This document shows, piece after piece, positions 1 through 13,600 of a stretch of DNA of 64,000 bases. Made by a program: the position numbers and the translations under genes. The stretch spans positions 20,183,600-20,247,599 of the forward strand of contig OY987226.1 in NCBI GenBank assembly GCA_963920705.1. Direction: 5' to 3'. Position 1 is the first letter of the stretch, and each line of letters starts with the position of its first letter. Under the pieces are notes generated by a model. It did not search any database. It was not told the DNA's origin and worked only from the letters and a program-made list of their open reading frames with translations. This stretch comes from Odiellus spinosus. Its lineage: Eukaryota; Arthropoda; Arachnida; Opiliones; Phalangiidae.

Positions 1-1694
1 AAACGGGTTCTATTTAACGGCTCTTTTTGTTAGTTTCAAGGCTGGAAAAAGTATAGAAAATCCTACACTTTGTACCAGCCTTGAAAAAAGGGACCATCTT
101 CAATACAAACGGGTGCTTTTTAACGGTTCTTTTATTCGTTTCCAAGATTATTTTATAATAAGGCCTATTACCAGGCTTCAAAATTTAGTAATTTCTCTCT
201 CTTATCAATTCTCACAATTGCAACCTTATTAATTTTAACATTTGTTTTTGAGTAAAATAGTATATTGTCATAGAATAAAAATCTAATCAGAGAGTGAAAT
301 TAGTGCCTGTGTTAATGGACCAAGGCTTTAGATTTAAAAAGAACCCCGCGCAATAGGTGAAAACCGCAAAAAGCTCCGTCAGTAAGGAAAAATAATAGGT
401 TGGCTAGTTTCAACAATTATTAACGCCAAATCTGTAATTCTAAAAGGCTTGGAATTAATTTGTAAATTATCCGTACATACTTAATTAGATGTGGTTGAAA
501 AATCAGGAAGCTGGAGCGTAAATTTAAAACTTTAGACAAGAATTTGTTTCTCCCCTCGACTTTTCCCCCCTACATTTTAGTGCTTTTTCGCGCCGTCTTT
601 TGGGGGAGTTTTACTTTCCCATTTATTCTCTCAAACACATGTTAATTTTTTTCTTTGCCGGGGCTTCTATAGCGCGAGCGCAGCCGAAGCGCGTGATCGA
701 GGAGGCTATGCCCCTATATAACGATAACCAAGTTTCGGCCAAATATTCTGCTTTTAAAAAATTACCACCAAGGTTAATTTTATACTTTATTTTAATTAAA
801 TTTAACACAATTTTTAAAAACAAGTTCGAGTTAAATTTAACGTCCACGTTAAGCCTCGGAACGTCAATTTAGTGTGCAAGAGGAGTTGGCAGCGTTCTTC
901 ATCTAATTCATCGTCTTTTGTTCCTAGTAGTGATTTATTTCTCTATGATGATTAACATTACGTAAACATCCGCCTTAAGGCTCTTCTAATACTAATTTCG
1001 TCAACTCCTCTCGGTTTTACGAGATAAATTCAGCCCAGCCACTGTAACTTAGTTCATGTTTACTTTCAAAGTTTCAATGGCAAAGATCGGCCCGTTCAGA
1101 CTATCCGATTTTTCGTTGAAAACTCTGGTTTAGTTGATAACGTTCGGTTGCTAGGGTAACCCACTCTCATCTCCCGCTGCTGAACCTTTTTCACCAATGG
1201 GATCGCTTCCTCTCTTGGATGTTTTGATCACGTGACTGAAGGAGGAAGCTCCCATTGGCCGGTTTCGGAGGAACCGACACTGAATTTACTGGACTGAAAC
1301 CCGCGCTCGGCTTTGCCTCGTCTTTTCCCCTCGTCGTAAATTAATTAAAAATCGAAAGATATTTCTGTAATTATCTCAAATCTAGTCTCGTATTCTCATT
1401 TTAAAACGTTGTTTTATGTCTATTAATTTAGTAATTAAGTATTTCCGTAATCGAGTTGAGACTCGAGACGGTAATTTGTCCCCAAACGTCAAATCGCGTT
1501 AAGCCTCAGCTCTTAAGTATTTACAATTAGCATTTACTTATATAGGAAATTAGGCATTTAGTAAAATACTGTTTACTAAAAAAATAAAACCTAAATATCC
1601 CATTATTTATTTTTTATAATTTTTATAAATTTTTCAATCGCGCTCGTCTTCCCATCAGTTTTTCTTCGAGTGACATGTGATTATAATTTTGACA
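1..1694. other. Upstream non-coding region with a small direct repeat
   Basis: No convincing exon is seen. The first 155 bases hold a diverged direct duplication of about 110 bp (units starting near 1 and 111), and a hairpin whose arms, CAAGGCTGG and CCAGCCTTG, lie near 39 and 80. A GC-richer stretch near 1150-1330 contains two CCAAT-type motifs (CCAATGGG and its complement) and lies about 400 bp before the start codon of the next gene, so it is the likely promoter region. Short ORFs on both strands at 600-870 overlap each other and show no domain. Confidence 0.5.
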
Positions 1695-4600
1695 ATGGCC
1701 AAAACAAGAGGAACCAACTTTGACATATTTGTCGGAAACGTACCGCCATCGGGAGACGAGGTGATTATAATATTATATCGTATCTTTGTTTATTCTCTAG
1801 CCTCACCCATTATCCGTAGTCAATAACGCAATCTATTATCGTTACAGAAAACTGTTCGCGACTTATTCTCGCAGTATGGAGAAATCAAGGACATTTTTAT
1901 GCCCGAATCGAGGAAGCCCTCGTCGACGGGAGCCAAGATAGCGTAAGTTTCATAGCTACATAAGTCTTAATTTTTTTGATTATATTTTCAATATTTTTTC
2001 TTTGTCTTATAGTTTCGTTCATTATACTTGCGAGGAAGACGCGAATAACGCTATAGAAGGCAAAAATAGTTTCAATTGGAATGGAAGTACTTTGCTTGTC
2101 AGAAAATCTGACAAATGGCTTAAAAGGTAGCGTAACGCATCTCTAATCTAACTTAACTTAACTACTATCTTAACTTAATGTATAATATTAGGATTAAAGA
2201 CGCGACTAACTCCAATGCGCCGACTTTCGTTCCGAAAACAATTAAATCGTCCCATCAATTAAAAAAGGAGAAATATGAGCAAGCTTACAACGCAAGCAAC
2301 GGGGGAAACGCCACCTCCAGCTATGCTGGCGGTTATCCCGAGACGGAGGCCAAGCCTCATTACGAAGACAGGGTAAAAACATTTGTTACTTAACTCTTCA
2401 AAAATATATTCAAAATATTCGACGTTAGCATATTTGTTCGATGAAACTGTGCTTATCTCACGTGGTGGATCCTGTTTGTTTCTATGCCAACGTTCAAAAT
2501 GATTACGACGCCAATCAACTGATGGATCTCCAAAACGAGCTGAACCTGGTTTGCGCCGCTTCGCCTGTGGCCGAAAAACTCGTCGTGAGCAAAGTAAAGA
2601 TATACAGGCGTTTTAAAAGATACTTGTAAAACTCTAAAGGACCTACTCACTTTCGCTGATAGATCTACGCCACTCAGTTCAGCGAAGACGAAACCTGGTA
2701 CAGATGTCGGGTGGAAGCGATCGATAATTATTTATCAAAAGCTAAAGTTCATTACATAGATTTTGGCAATTCTGAACAAGTTTCGTGCAACAGCGTTGTA
2801 GAAATACGTAAGAAATATCATTAAACCCCATGGACAAAAAAGCTTATAGTCAGATGATTGGTTTGGGTTAAGAGTATCCCAGCGCCAAAAATGGCAAAAA
2901 GGGGGAAATTCCTGAACCAAATAGATCCTAAACTCGTATTTTTGTTCCTCTTTTCTAAGCGGAGGACTAATTTCTCATTCCCTTACCAAAAAAAGTTAGT
3001 CTTATTTAAAGAGGTCCTCAAGAACAAAAGTCTTGGGAAGTCTTTAAGACTGCCCGAAGAATTCTTGACACAATGAAAGACTTTCTCAAGACCTCTAAAG
3101 ACTTGCATTTTTTGGTAAGGGGCGCTGAAATTGCCAACCCAAATGAGAAAGGAGAGATAAAGACAAACTAAGCTATACTTCTTATCTAGAGTAACTTAGC
3201 CAATGTCCAAAGCTTGTGCCTTCACTAATTGATTCCTATTTTAGAAATATTGGTCCATAGTTAGACCCAATATTGCTCTTATTTCCATGCATTAGACCAT
3301 GGATGAGGCTTCCATAAATATGCGTAAAAATTTATTGTAGTATTGCAGAATCTTCAAATTGGGCATGGGCGAGTACTCAACTGGGTACTCGATTGACCTC
3401 ATTTTACTATCGAGTACAGTATAAGAATTTTGCAAAACACACAGGTTCTAACGGTAGTTATTAGTCCCATATGTTTTTTAAACTTAGAAGGTTCTGTGTG
3501 TGTGTGATATTCAATCCTTCCAATAAGGGCAAAAAAATTAAAGGGAATCCTTCAAAATGGCCAAAATTACCTCTGGACCTATAAATGTTCCACAAAGCTA
3601 TTCTACACTCATGGAATTTCAGCACTTGCAAATCTAGACTCCCTATTATCTACTCTTTTGTTTCAAGCAGCAAATAGCGAGTAGGCTGAAATCCACGCGA
3701 GTAATAGGCCGAAATCAATTCAAGAAGTAGGTAGTAGGCCCAAATCCTTACGACTAACAGAACAGTTGAAAATTAACTTAATTAACCTCGTCCAACCCTA
3801 ATTTAAACAATAAGGAATCTACGATAGAAAATCCCTTATTGTCAGCTGCTGCCATATTAAATCTTCCAAAAGGCTCAACCATATTTGTTGTTTGTCAGCT
3901 CATCATCTGGCTAGTGTTCCATTTTTGGCCATCCAGTGTAAATTTTACGATTTGAATGTCGTTGATGGATTTTATCAAGAGGTAAGGATCGTTCCTCCCA
4001 CCTCGCTTCAAAATGATTTTATTTTGGACAATGGTATTTTTAGGCCGTGGCCGAATTGCAGGATATTACGAGCGAAAAGCTTCTTCACGCGTCGGGTTTC
4101 AAAACGAACACTGGTCACGGGGAATGCTTTATGGTCGTGACCCTTGTGGGAGACAACTTTAACATCATCACTCATTTGACTGAGAGCGGTTTCTTACTCA
4201 GGAGTAAAACTTCGCCAGTTCCATCACCTTTGTACGAGAAACGAGGGTAAACGAGTGTTTCTCTTTTCATACTTAAAATTGGTGGAACCGATCCAAAAAC
4301 ACATATAAGGTGTGCATGCGAAAAACAAAAATGATTCTGGAAGTTTAAGTTCCTTCCCGTACGATAAAGTTAGCAAAAATAAAATTTGCAAAATTCCAAA
4401 TTCATGTAAAATTCAGTTTCACTAAAATTGATAAAAAAAAAACATTTCATGCATAAATATTTTACTAATTTTGGTCAAAATTGGAAAGATAGTAGTATTT
4501 TGCTCTAATTTTGTAGAGTTTTGTTGAATTTACAGGGTTCCCACATGTCAGGTAAAACAGGGAAAAGTCAGTGAATTTGAAAATGAACCAAAAAAGTCAG

Positions 4601-7600
4601 GAAATTTTAAGATATTTTAAAAAGGCGGGGAATTTAAAAATCTTTCAAGAAGCCAGGAAATTACAATCATCTACGGAAAAGATTTGAAGCTGACTGTGTC
4701 AGTTGTATAGATTAGAACAAAAATATGTGTGCAAAAAGTTTGGCGACGTCATTTATATAAAAATTTAAAGGTTAAAAATTGGCTGAAATGGTCAGGGAAA
4801 TTCGTTGGAAAAGGTCAGGGAAATTCGTTGGAAAAGGTCAGGGAAAAACCTGGAAAAGTCAGGGAATTTGAATCTGAAAAAGCTGTGTCAACCCTGATTT
4901 AGAAATAATTATTAGATTTTGATAAATTTTTTCAAATTTAGGAATTTTTAAATTTGGCCCAATTTTGTCAAGTTTAGGTGAAATTTTACCCATTTTTAGC
5001 CCAGTTTAAAAAGAATTTTAAATTGGACAATTTTATCGAATTAACAGTTAATTTGGTGCATTTTTGTTGATTATTATAAGAAATGAAATTCAAGGATTTC
5101 TCAATTGAATAACTGATAATTAATACCAAGCTAGCAAATTTAATCCTCAAGATCAATTTGACAAGGCCCGAATTTACTCAGATTGTGTATCTACTTTAAA
5201 ATATTCTCGCTAGCGAAATAGTATGGGAAAGTTTGGTATTGGGGGTGGTTCCACCTGGGATGCTGATAAAATAATTGATTAGTTAACTCAATCTATTTGC
5301 ATTATTGTTAATTTAGGGTGAAAGATCGAAAGAATCCTCCTTGTTTGGACAAAATGGGATCGAACTACTCAACTGGAAATCGTTTGCCTCAGAAGATGGG
5401 CAATAATTTTAAAGGCCTGAATAAGAAGAACGCCTTCACCTACGGCAGCAATTCCTCTATCAGCGACCACGGCTGTAATGTCCCACCCAACATGTTCCTC
5501 AACGAAATTGAAAACTTGCGCATTGAACTCTCCAAAGAACGTGGAAAATCTGAGGTATGCTCCCTATCTAAACTACGCTTACTTTATTTTTTTATAAATA
5601 ATGAAAAATAACGACGAAACTCTGCTTGAAAACATACCATCGGTAAATTACCATGGTATTTGTTAAAATACTGGAAATTACTTGCTGGTAAATCACTGCA
5701 GTGATTGTTAAAATACTGGAAATTACTTGCTGGTAAATCACTGCGGTATTTATTAAAATTCTGATCACTGTGGTATCTGTTAAAATACTGGTACATTACT
5801 GCGGTATTTGTTAAAATACTGGTACATACCATCCAACAAAAATTGCCGATAAATAGAACCTGTTTTGGGGGGAAATGTACCATTTTTTTAAGGTTGCGAC
5901 CAAGTTATTTTATATTATCATCTATTGCTTTACGCTATCATTTATCCTATATTTTCTATAATTTATCCTGTATTTACCTGTAATTTATTCTATAGTTTTC
6001 AATTTTTTTACATTTTTCTATTTATCCCATATTTTCCTATAATTTATCCTATATTTTTCTATAATTTATCCTATATTTTTCTATAATTTATCCTATATTT
6101 TTCTATAATTTATCCTATATTTTTCTATAACTTATCCTATATTTCCCTATAATTTCATCCTATATTTTCCTATAATTTATCCTGTATTTTTCTATAATGT
6201 TTCCGTAAATTTTCTGTAATTTATCCTATATTTTTATAATTAATAAGAACTTTGCTTTTTGTAATCTAACTTTTAACATAAACTGTTTCATGGGCTGGGT
6301 GGGGGTTAATTGGAGATGATGTCACAAGGAAACGCCTTTTAAAGTGATAAAGAAGCAGATATTTTAATATTTTAAATATATATTATTTTTATTTAAAGGA
6401 GAGATCCCAACTTTTTATAGCGATGTTTTAATATCTTAGTCTTATTAAATTTAATGTAGAGATATAATGAAGCGGATATTTGATTTTAGTTTAATCATTT
6501 TTGTATGATTTTCATCACACAAGTTTCTTTAATAGGTCAGATATCAATTAAAACCCAGTTCAGAGTTGTTTGTGAAAGGTTTGGCTGAATTGCGCGGATT
6601 TTAAAATTTGATATCAGCCTATTTAGAATTGTAATAAACTATTATATCTGCCCATTACTATAAGATATCAACATATAATAATTTGCAATATCCATATGTA
6701 CGTACGTTTGTAAGTCCGTAACATTTTCCAGAAACGCTTGGCTACTTTTCCTATATTTCCTATTTTTTCCTATATCTTCCTATATTTTCACCTCCATCCT
6801 ATTTTCTCCTCTAATTTAATGGCAATTCCTATAATCTCCTATATTTCTACTCAAACTCTCTAGTTAAGGGTAAAGTTATAAATCATACTGTCAGCTGTGG
6901 CTGTATAAGATTATTTTAGCTTAACTGTACATTTTCCAGTTAAAATAGTCTGTAAAATTCCATACTATTTAAGCAATTGGATCATATTAATACCATGTTT
7001 AAACCGGTGGCGAGAGTTGTGATGCAATAATAAACATGGTTCCTAATTTTAATTAATTATCTTCCTATTTTATCCTATATTTTACATAAAATTATTCCTA
7101 TATTTTCCTATATTTCGCAAAGAAATTTCCTATATTTCCTATGTAGGATTTTCAGTGGTCACCCACTACATACATCAATATCCCGTAATGTTTCACAGGT
7201 TTTTGCTACTAATTTAACATTAGACCATTCTAAGTTGTAATAGCTGTCACAAATAGCCACTAACCTTTTAGTTGGACAGCCCAACTTGTTTTTTATTTTT
7301 AATTTCTTATAATTTATCCTACAATTCCCTATAATTTATCCTACAGTTTCCTATAATTTATCCTAGTTTCCTATAATTTATCCTACAGTTTCCTATAATT
7401 TATCCTACAGTTTCCTATAATTTATCCTACAGTTTCCTATAATTTATCCTACAGTTTCCTATAATTTATCCTACAGTTTCCTATAATTTATCCTACAGTT
7501 TCCTATAATTTATCCTACAGTTTCCTATAATTTATCCTACAATTTCCTATAATTTATCCTTCAATTTCCTATAATTTATCCTTCAATTCCTTATAATTTA

Positions 7601-10600
7601 TCTTGCAATTTATTATAATTTACCCAGCAATTTCATATAATTTATTCTGCAATTTCCGATGATTTATCCTACAATTTCCTATAATTTATCCTACATTTTC
7701 CTATAATTTACCCTGCAATTTCTTATAATTTACCCTACAATTTCGTATAATTTATCATGCAATTTCGTATAATTTATCCTGCAATTTCCTATAATTTATC
7801 CTGCAATTTCCTATAATTTATCCTGCAATTTCCGATGATTTATCCTGCAATTTCCTATAATTTATCCTGCAATTTCCAATTTGTTGTATAAAATTGTTTC
7901 TCCATATTTTTTCGATATTTAATCCTGAGTTGGTTTGGTTTTGGTCTCAGGCGTTAGAGAAACGCAATCGGAAACTAACGAATCAACAACAGAAACCGGA
8001 TATTTTATCTCAATGCGACGTCTTTTCCCAAATCACTTCTCTTTTGGCGGATATTCCGCGGGTGACGATCTCTCGACAACAATTGCCGGTTGGTCCTGGG
8101 ATGGGCATCTCCCAAGACTGCGTGGAAACGGCCATTCACCTGTTGTGGAAAGGCAAAGAACAACCGACTCCTGCCATCGATGAAGAGTTGCTAAAAAGCG
8201 TCAATCATTGGGAGAAAATATACAGAGACTTTCAAGAAGAGATTTCGGGCTGCACTGACGTGACCCTACTTCCCGACTTGATCAGAAAGAGAAACGACGC
8301 CAGATTGGAATTTCACGCTCAATTGAAATCCTTTTGTGATCTGGTGGAAGGAATGCCCCTTCAAGAAAGAGTCTCCCAACTAGAAGTAATGAAATAGGGG
8401 GTGGGGGTAAATGATACTAATAGTTCGTTAATGAGATTAATCTTTACGTTGATCCTCGCAGGCTGTATTGATTGACTTGGAAAGAACCTACCAACCATTT
8501 TTGCAAATGAGGACAACCAGTAATGCCATTCCCATACAATTGCAGGAGCTAGTCATGTTCTACCGAAAAATAAAAGTAATAATCTCCCACTATGTGCTTT
8601 AAAGGGATTATCTTCGATTTTTAAGCCCCTTTAAAGTCGTGTTCTTTTCTTGCTTAGCAGACGAAGTTGACCATAAGAAATTGTACAGTCAAAGCTATTT
8701 TGTAACGAGAATTGGAAAAAAACTTAAAAAAGTTTATCATAGCCACTGTAGCTTTCCTCGTGCATTTTAGCATTCCCCACTGACAGACAGGAGAGTTATG
8801 TTTTAGTCAGGGAATCTCACTTAGAAAATTTTGTTAAAACTTTATTTTATTTTGATTCTTGTTGCTCAAATCGTTAATTTACAATTAACGAGAAATCTTT
8901 TTTGCTACTTTTAATGCCATTTTTTTTCCAAATATTTTATCCTAAATGCTATATTAAATAACACCTTACTCACCTTAAATTGTGTGTGATCCCTTTAAGG
9001 AACTATTCCTCAACTAACATGTAACTAATGTTTTCATGCTTTTAGGAGGAATATGCTTCCAAATTTCGAGATATTCAATTCAAAACTAATCAAGCTCATA
9101 CGACGCTAACGGAATGTCTAGATTTGTTGAACAAAGTTCGTTTAACCATAGAAACTCGATCTTGTTAAGTTATCGAAGCTTTGAACTTATAATTTTCTTT
9201 ATCTCGGCAGGGTCTGAGATTGTCATCTCGTAAAAACATTTTTTCACGCTCGGTTTCGCCCAAACGAGAGTTTTCTGAGAAACAAATTCTAGCGGCGGTG
9301 CGCGAGTTGAAAAAGTGCTTACAACGAGAAATCGCAGAATGCAATTTGGTAAGTTTGAAAAACCGTAAACTGCAAATACAACCGGTGATGATGTTAAACA
9401 GAAGAAAGAAGTCCAAAATTTGGTCCTAAATAGATGGAAAATCGCCATATTTCTGTCAGGATTATCAGTGTCTTTTTGGGGAAAATTTACAATAGAAACA
9501 AAACAGTACAAATGATTATCTATTCAAACTCTATTTTAAGCATAGAATCTACAAATATATGTTGTTACCATAACTGGCACCAGGGGGGCCAAACGCTACC
9601 CTGGTGGAATCTTTTCGAGTTTCTTGGGTCTGAAAAGGAGCGTTGTGTGCTCGAAAGCTCCCCAAATATTAAATTTTGAGGTGTTTAAACCATGAAGTAT
9701 CTGTCTCATTAATTAACGTTTACTACATTTAAATTCACCATGGTTAATAAGTTTAATGTTAAAGATTTTCTTGGGTGTGTTTGACATAAATTTAAAATTT
9801 GAATAGCCTCAAAAAATAGGATTGAAGTAGAAATAGTGTTGATGAATAAGCCACGGTGCAGTAACTCTCTCCCATATACATGTAGTGCGTTTTTTGTATG
9901 CTATACATTTAACAAGATGAGCACCACATTATAAATATATAAATTTCATGAAACATTTCTGAAGGTAATATTTTCAATTTTGAAACCTCGGCACCGTTTA
10001 CTTCTCAGATCGTTTGTAAGGTATTCTCTGTAAAAGACTCTACAAGAGGGAGTTAATCGTTTTTGCGGATACTTGCGCCCTTTTTTTTAAAAAAAAAAAA
10101 GATCGAAAAAACTTTGCTCAAAAATGGACATTTAAATTCTATTTCAATCCAATTTTGGTTTTGAGGCTCATCAAATTTTAAATTGACCCAAGAAACTGGT
10201 GTCAGTTATGACAGCACAATATATATTAATAGAGTCTACGCATAATATAGAGTGCGAATATATAAAAATTTGTAATTATATTGCTTTGTTTCTATTAGAA
10301 TTTTTCCCCAAAAAGATAGATTTGAAAACACTTGTTTTGGGCCAAAATAAATGGAAAATCGCGGTATTCCTGGTTGGCTAATTAAGCCTTAGTTTATAAA
10401 CTTTATATATAAATTAAAACAATCTAAAGATAATTAGCGATGTTTATATAAAGGAACGAACTAACGAAGCCAGTGTCATAGCAATTTTAACGCAACAACT
10501 TTATCAAGAACTGAGTGCTGAACTGAATAAAATTCGACGCCTGAGTGACTCAGAATGCTCCTATCGCGAAACTTACCAGGAAATCACACCCTGGTTGAAC

Positions 10601-13600
10601 GATGAACCTGATCTGACCAGAATTCTCGAGTTGCGCAAAGAAACTGTCAAAGTCAGATCAAAATTCCGACACAAATTAGCTGACAAAAGTGACCTAGACG
10701 AAGTAAGCTATCGTTTTTTAAAGCTTTTTCTTATTCTAAAACGTATTATCGTTAGAGCGAGGAAAAAGACGAGGCTGCCATTCGCGCCAACATTGCTGAC
10801 CTAAATAAACTGCGCTACGAACTGCAAAAGAAATTCTACGAAGATAACTTGGAAATGGTACGTCTCGACGCAATCTTTTTATCAATAAAAAAACTGTTCT
10901 TATTGTTGGTTTCAATTTGATAGCAACAAATCATTACCTATTATCGTTCTGTTTTTCCTGAGCTGAATCTCCAATATCCCGATCTCAAAATCGAACAATA
11001 CAGCGTAAGTTTGCCAACAGTAGAGCCACTTTTTTTTTTTTTTTAATTAATCTTCATTAGTGTTTTAATCTTCCATTTAATCAAGTGTAACATTTAACGT
11101 TTTAATCTTGATTCTTCCATTTTAAGCCCAATTTATTCTCTTTAATCAGTTTTATTTTTTAATTCGTTAAATCATGTTCAGTCATTTGATTTCATTCGTT
11201 TTTGTCGCAAATTATTATCTTAAGGGTGTGCAAGGCCTGATTTTTAGGTTTCGAGTCGAGTTCATGCCTTGGATTTTTTATTATCATAATTGTGGTTTCG
11301 AGCCTTTAACAAGCCTCAAAATTTTGGTTTCGAGACTTAATCAAGCCTCAAATTTCTGGTTTCGAATCTTAATCGCGCTTATAATGGATTATATTCTATT
11401 AATTTAATGATATTGTCCAATATATAATGGTATACAAGTATCTCTATTTATAAGAAAGTGTGTTTAGTTGCCACAGCCAATAGAAAGCTAGAAACCCCTA
11501 GGATCACCCAAGAATCAAATAAGATAAAAAATTAGGTCAGGAAGCTTTCATTTTCTTTCGTCAATAAATTCAATTGAATATCTCATTGAGCATTTGCACA
11601 CCACTAGGATTTGCAGTAACCTGATCCTTGATTAACCTAGTATAATGCTTAATGTTTCAGAAATCGGGTGGTTTAGTGAAATACATCCGTCAAATCGAGT
11701 ATTACAACGTCGAGCGCGTCGAGAATAAAATGGGGATAGATTGTTACATTTCTAGTTTCTTGAATGCGCCCGTCACTTTGAAGCAGTATTTGACGGAATG
11801 CGACCAAATGCAGGAGTCCTTTTTGCGACGTGCCAAGCTTTACGCCGCTCTCCCCAGCGAACACCTCCTCTCCATTGACGCCATATTTTTTTCCAGCGTA
11901 AGAAAACTTGGGACGATTCAATCGTAGAGGAATCGAATCAAGACGAGAAGCGTCGTATTTTTAATTTAGATTAATAGGAAAAACTCTGTACCAAAGGTTT
12001 CTCAGCGATAATTTCAGGTTAATTAACTATGTCGCGAGTTGGTCAACCACCAACATTAGCCAAAAACATTAGAGTTTTGTCGAAGATTTTTGAATATGTT
12101 TCCGCTTCTAATCTTGATTGGACTTGTCTCAATTTGATCCCTTTCAAGCGTCTCATAACGCGCGTTTCTATTTAAGAATTGTCGTGTGGCGTACGTTCAA
12201 CAAGAATATTGCGAAACTTGGTTAGAACGGCTGGAGAGTAGCCCCATCACCCTGGAAGACAAGTTGACAATTTTGTCCAACGTTCTTGAAGGACTCAATA
12301 CGCTTCATTCGGCGAATTTAATTCATGGATGTGTGAGTCATACACTTCCTTTAAATTACGCGTTTTTCTCGATAGAATCATGTTTGAAACAGTGTAGCTA
12401 ATTTCAAGATTTAGGCGTTTTAGATTCGTTGTTTTCAAAGGGAGAAATATAATTTTTTTTTTTTTTTTTAAATTGTACACAATTCTAGTCTTTTCGTTTT
12501 AAAGATTGGATGTCAATATGTCTTTCTTGTTTTGCCAATTTAGTTTTATATTGTTTTACAAAGCTGGCCTAGGCGTTTTTGATAAAGAGTAACAATAATG
12601 TCTTTTCAGTTACATCCGGAGACGGTGTTTGTAAAGGACGAACGTTACGCCATTCTTGATACTATTCCATTACTGGAGGTAATGATCAAAAAACGTTTTA
12701 AGGAGAGATTGTGGGGCTATTGAAAGATTCTTCAACAAATAATAAGCTACAAATCAATTGTTTAACTAACTCGTGAAGTTGATAAGCAATTTGACTCTGA
12801 CCTTGTCAAATTGATCTGATGCGAAGCTCGCGAATCTTTAGAAATTGAAAAGAATTCCCCACGCTAAATTAAAATGCGTATGACGGCGATTTTACTTTTC
12901 GTTTCAATGTGCTCCCATAGAATAACCAAAGAAAATGGCTTATTCAATTAGGAAAAATGTAGTTTGATCAAAAATAATAAGCATATCTAACCCACCCATA
13001 AGCCAGAATTGTACACAGATCTTCCTAGCGGCACAAAAGTGTTAAAAGATGAAGAAAACTTTTGGCGTATGACCCAAAATTTCTCTCTGTACAATACTGA
13101 TTACATGTGATATTGTTATGGATGGGTTTGATAGACTTATGGTATTTTAAATTTGGTCCAGTTTTTTTCAAATTCAATTTATTTCATTTGGTGGAATTCT
13201 GTTGGAATTTTTCAATTTGAACCATTTTTCATCAAATTAGTTTTCCGCATTGGGAACACTGATTTATTTTGTTATTATATGGGATCACTTTAAAATGAAA
13301 ACTAAAACTGATGTCACACGTATGTGAAAACAGTCTCACGATTTTTTTTTTTTTCAATTTCTTGGGATTAAATTTGCCAGGTTGGCGCGAAATCAATTTG
13401 ACAAGAACCGAATTAATCTACTTCAACATCTGAGGGGAGTTTGATGTCTTTTTTATATTTGGGATTTTTGAAATGGTGTGTGGCGGAGTCTCGTTAATGG
13501 AAAAATATCAAACTCCTCTCTTAATCCCTTTGAGATTAATTTCCTAGTAAGTTAAACGATTGATAACTTCTGGCTTAAGTGTGAAAGAATTATAGAAAAT

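Noticed and set aside
600..872. Overlapping ORFs on both strands before the STK31-like gene
   Set aside because: No domain, no splice context, and each mirrors the other.
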